A program made the position numbers and the translations under genes. Under the pieces are notes generated by a model. It was not told the origin of the DNA, searched no databases, and saw only the letters and a program-made list of their open reading frames with translations. From positions 52,533-116,532 of the forward strand of contig NZ_JAFLJM010000016.1 in the NCBI RefSeq assembly GCF_017745675.1: a stretch of DNA of 64,000 nt. The letters run 5' to 3'. Below, piece by piece: positions 61,584-64,000 of the stretch. The DNA is from Alkalihalobacillus sp. BA299. GTDB taxonomy: Bacteria > Bacillota > Bacilli > Bacillales > Bacillaceae_F. Each line of letters starts with the position of its first letter. Position 1 is the stretch's first letter.

Positions 61584-62255
61584 TCACCCCTTTACTACTC
61601 TTTTTTCTAAACGATTAATGACATATAATACGGTGACCGATGCACTTGTCATGATAAACACAAGTAGGTTAGCTAGGTCGCGGTCGCCTGCTAGAAGCGC
61701 ATCATAAATGGCGATTGGCATTGTCATTGTTTCGTTAGGGATACTTCCTGCTACCATTAATGTTGCTCCAAAATCACCTAAAGCCCTTGCAAATGAAAGA
61801 GTCAGTCCAGAAACAATTCCTTTCCAAGCGAGCGGAAGGATGATAGTAAAAAATAGATTGAACTCTGACCGTCCTAAAACCTTTGCTGCATTTACAACGT
61901 TTGTGTCAACACTTGCAAAGGATGCTTTTGCCGATTTAATCAAAAATGGAATGGAAACCACAAGTGCTGCAATGATAGCTCCTGTAGGTGTAAAAACGAT
62001 GGTCATATCGAAATATTGTTCAACAAACTTGCCTATTGGACTTTGCCTACCTAATAAAACGAGTAAATAATAACCAAGTACAGTTGGAGGTAAAACGATA
62101 GGAAGGGTAATGAAGGTATCAACGAAGTCCGCCATCTTTCCTTTCGATTTACTTAAATAGTAAGCAATAGGCAAGCCGATGAGAAGTGCTAAAAGAGTTG
62201 CCATAGTAGCAACTCTTAATGATAGGAATAGTGGAAATAAATTAACATCTGCCAT
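61584..62255 (-). CDS. modB: Molybdate ABC transporter permease
   Basis: The 223-residue permease has five or six helices. It carries PLFLSLRVATMATLLALLIGLPIAYYLSKSKG, TLPIVLPPTVLGYYLLVLLGRQSPIG and the cytosolic EAA-type loop AAKVLGRSEFNLFFTIILPLAWKGIVSGLTLSFARALGDFGATLMVAGSIP, all ModB hallmarks. It forms the membrane channel with ModC. It lies 17 bases after modA. Confidence 0.94.
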   Translation of the reverse strand: MADVNLFPLFLSLRVATMATLLALLIGLPIAYYLSKSKGKMADFVDTFITLPIVLPPTVLGYYLLVLLGRQSPIGKFVEQYFDMTIVFTPTGAIIAALVVSIPFLIKSAKASFASVDTNVVNAAKVLGRSEFNLFFTIILPLAWKGIVSGLTLSFARALGDFGATLMVAGSIPNETMTMPIAIYDALLAGDRDLANLLVFIMTSASVTVLYVINRLEKRVVKG

Positions 62256-62272
62256 AAGCGATTTCTCCTAAC

Positions 62273-63052
62273 TTACTCAGGTACAACAAACCCATAACTC
62301 TCCATAATCGGCTTACCGATTGGCCCTATAATAAAATCAATAAAACGTTTTGAAAGTTCTTCATTATTTGTCCGATTGACAACAGCAATGGACTGTTCAA
62401 GGGGAGCGTGTAAATTTTCATCGATCAGATGGAAATCCACCTTGCCTTCTTGATAGAGCGATAAAGCAATGATACTTGCTTCCACATTTCCTGTATCAAT
62501 CAAGGCTAACGTATCAGATATATTTCTTCCGAACACGAGTTTTCCTTGTAGCTGTTCCCATATACCTGCTTCTATTAGAGCCTGTTTTGCAGCTAACCCG
62601 TATGGAGCATGGTCTGGGTTAGCAATCGCTACTTTGATGACTTCTGGTTGCAAAAGGTCTTCGACTGTTTTAATAGTGGTCAATTGATTTGGGAGTGTAG
62701 CGATTCCGATTCGTCCAAATGCATAGGTTGTCTGTGTTTCAGGGATAATTATATCTTTATCTTTTAATTGATCAATGAATTTAATGTTAGCGGCTGCAAA
62801 AACATCAAAAGGAGCACCATTTTCAATTTGATCTGCCAATTGTCCAGTAGACCCGAATGAAAATGTAATCGTCGCTCCTGTTTCTTCTTTAAAAAGTGCA
62901 CCAATTTCAGTAAAAGCCAAGGATAAATCAGAGGCTGCTGCGACTTTTATAGCAACGTTTTCTTCTGGCTGAGTTTGACCAGATTTACAAGCCGAAAGCA
63001 TAAAAATAATGATGAGAGAGATGGATAATGTAGCTAAGATCTTAACTTTCAT
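62273..63052 (-). CDS. modA: Molybdate-binding lipoprotein
   Basis: The 259-residue lipoprotein has lipobox LSAC at about residues 19-22. The ModA fold follows: IKVAAASDLSLAFTEIGALFKEETGATITFSFGSTGQLADQIENGAPFDVFAAAN with anion-binding Ser residues, and KVAIANPDHAPYGLAAKQALIEAGIWEQLQGKLVFGRNISDTLALIDTGNVEASIIALS. It binds molybdate or tungstate outside the membrane. It is the first gene of the operon. I see no Moco riboswitch or ModE-type site upstream. Confidence 0.94.
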   Translation of the reverse strand: MKVKILATLSISLIIIFMLSACKSGQTQPEENVAIKVAAASDLSLAFTEIGALFKEETGATITFSFGSTGQLADQIENGAPFDVFAAANIKFIDQLKDKDIIIPETQTTYAFGRIGIATLPNQLTTIKTVEDLLQPEVIKVAIANPDHAPYGLAAKQALIEAGIWEQLQGKLVFGRNISDTLALIDTGNVEASIIALSLYQEGKVDFHLIDENLHAPLEQSIAVVNRTNNEELSKRFIDFIIGPIGKPIMESYGFVVPE

Positions 63053-63217
63053 GTTGATGACCCTTTCTTTCTGATTAAAAGCTATAATATTTACTAATTA
63101 TGAGTATATCATTAGTAGCACGTTTCGCAATGAAATATATCAAGAGTGATGTTCATTGAATCCAGTAAAGTCGAATCAGTCCAATCTGTATAAGGGAAAA
63201 AGTTCTATTGGAAAGAG

Positions 63218-63246
63218 TTGACAAGAAAAATAATCTGTAAGATAAT
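63218..63246 (+). promoter_or_regulatory. Sigma-A promoter of VOC gene
   Basis: TTGACA, 17-base spacer, GATAAT, about 75 bp before the start codon. Confidence 0.65.
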
Positions 63247-63323
63247 ATAAAAATAAGAACGTATGATCTGATGCTAGGTGGAAATCAGAAGCTCTTATAA
63301 TATTTAATAGAAGAGGTGCCTAC

Positions 63324-63755
63324 ATGATCTTAGGAATCAACCCTTATTTAATTTTCGATGGAACAGGACAGGAAGCGGTCAAATTTTATGAAAAAGCACT
63401 TGATGCAAAAGTTAACTTTTTTCAAACCTTTGGAGAGATGCCTGAAAATCCAGAATATAGTATTCCAGCTGGGGCAAAGGATCGTGTCATGCATGCGCAT
63501 TTAAAAATAGGTAACACAGACCTTATGATATCGGATACATTTCCTGGACAACCTTTACAAATTGGTTCTCAAGTACAGGTGTCAATAACAACGAACTGTG
63601 TAGAAAAGTCGCAAGGGATATTCAAACAATTAGAAGATGGTGGTCAAGTAGGTATGCCTCTTCAAGAGACTTTTTGGAGCCCTGCATATGGATCAGTTAC
63701 TGATAAATTTGGAATTACTTGGCAAGTTTCAACACACGTTGAAGAAGAAAAATAA
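63324..63755 (+). CDS. VOC family (PhnB/glyoxalase-like) protein
   Basis: A 143-residue protein of the PhnB-like vicinal oxygen chelate group: INPYLIFDGTGQEAVKFYEKALDAKV, MHAHLKIGNTDLMISD, VQVSITTNCVEKSQGIFKQLEDGGQVGMPLQETFWSPAYGSVTDKFGITWQV. Members are small dimeric proteins, some with metal-dependent activity or roles in resistance, but most are uncharacterised. The metal-ligand set is incomplete by eye. GAAGAGGTG precedes ATG 63324. Confidence 0.88.
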   Translation: MILGINPYLIFDGTGQEAVKFYEKALDAKVNFFQTFGEMPENPEYSIPAGAKDRVMHAHLKIGNTDLMISDTFPGQPLQIGSQVQVSITTNCVEKSQGIFKQLEDGGQVGMPLQETFWSPAYGSVTDKFGITWQVSTHVEEEK

Positions 63756-63768
63756 AAAAACAACAATG

Positions 63769-63803
63769 AAACACCATTTTATATTAGTAGAATGGTGTTT
63801 TTC
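63769..63803 (+). terminator. Terminator after VOC gene
   Basis: AAACACCATT pairs with AATGGTGTTT (63769-63778 with 63791-63800), and T residues follow. Confidence 0.8.
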
Positions 63804-63827
63804 TTAAAGAATAAGAAATTTCGAGGA

Positions 63828-63895
63828 TGTCTAGCTGCAGCGCCCAGCGTCTAGTGGACTTCGCTCTCCTCCTTACGATAAGTTATCATGAACGA
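63828..63895. repeat. Dispersed intergenic repeat, fuller copy
   Basis: It begins TGTCTAGCTGCAGCGCC and continues CAGCGTCTAGTGGACTTCGC. It shares the leading 17-mer with 12675-12691, and its wording resembles extragenic repeats found in many Bacillaceae genomes. Confidence 0.65.
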
Positions 63896-63996
63896 AACTA
63901 GCCCCTTACTCGTAATATCGTAGATTATTTTGGCTAAGCTGTTTAATGAAAAAAACCAAACCAAAACAGAGCTACATTACGAAAGGAGCTAGTATT

Positions 63997-64000
63997 ATGA
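63997..64000 (+). CDS. Start of a gene cut by the window end
   Basis: The window ends with ATG preceded 8 bases earlier by GAAAGGAG. This is a convincing translation start, but no product can be inferred. Confidence 0.4.

Overview
The window is a chromosomal segment of an endospore-forming member of the Bacillaceae. The evidence is AT-rich DNA, AGGAGG-type ribosome binding sites, frequent TTG/GTG starts, spore genes (cotJABC, sspH, kapB, a gerA-type germinant receptor operon), a Bacillus-type preQ1-I riboswitch ahead of queC, and GlpP-type antitermination leaders ahead of glpF and glpD. I saw no rRNA, tRNA, CRISPR array or prophage. The species cannot be named from this sequence.

Layout. 1-8.6 kb: end of an MFS transporter, ferritin, FAD/Rieske oxidoreductase, kapB, LysM-CAP secreted protein, small membrane proteins, a methyltransferase and a DoxX-like membrane protein. 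8.8-10.8 kb: riboswitch-controlled queCDE (no queF). 11-15.5 kb: a MaoC/hot-dog pair with a TetR regulator, chromate transporter chrA with a palindromic upstream site, and a Fur-boxed Cys-rich small protein. 15.6-26.6 kb: miscellaneous genes (YqcI/YcgG, L,D-transpeptidase, D-threonine-aldolase-like enzyme, LysE and APC transporters, DUF3892, DUF3231, DUF1284) and several repeat-rich small proteins. 27-34 kb: a GntR/ABC operon with a truncated permease, pssA, an SbtA-like bicarbonate permease and a polar amino acid ABC operon. 34-42.3 kb: sspH, cotJABC, an EEP-family phosphohydrolase, a PAP2/acyltransferase pair and a two-component system. 42.8-48.1 kb: a germinant receptor operon with two B subunits and a small leading gene. 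48.3-50.3 kb: htpG behind a CIRCE operator. 50.4-53.9 kb: a persulfide/sulfane-sulfur locus with several broken genes. 54-58.4 kb: glpF-glpK and glpD with cre and GlpP leader signals. 58.8-60.4 kb: EAL-HDOD protein plus a frameshifted PilZ gene. 60.5-63.1 kb: modABC.

Three signals stand out. (1) Two near-identical 185-bp elements in inverted orientation (19626-19810 and 36933-37117), each with an 8-bp target duplication. Each folds into an outer stem enclosing three hairpins, like a non-autonomous MITE. The second landed on a stop codon, which its duplication restored. (2) The sulfur locus keeps TusA, DsrE, TusA-rhodanese and rhodanese-MBL genes and four operator-like sites of the form ATACC-N6-GGTAT. 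Its CsoR/CstR-type repressor is reduced to the first and last few codons, a second reading frame is a C-terminal scrap, and the TauE exporter is interrupted. (3) The PilZ gene next to the EAL-HDOD gene is out of frame by one base in an A-run. Other points of interest are a small protein with exact 18-residue Cys repeats and a Fur-controlled Cys-rich small protein.

All functional statements rest on reading the sequence and on general knowledge of protein families; no database search was run.
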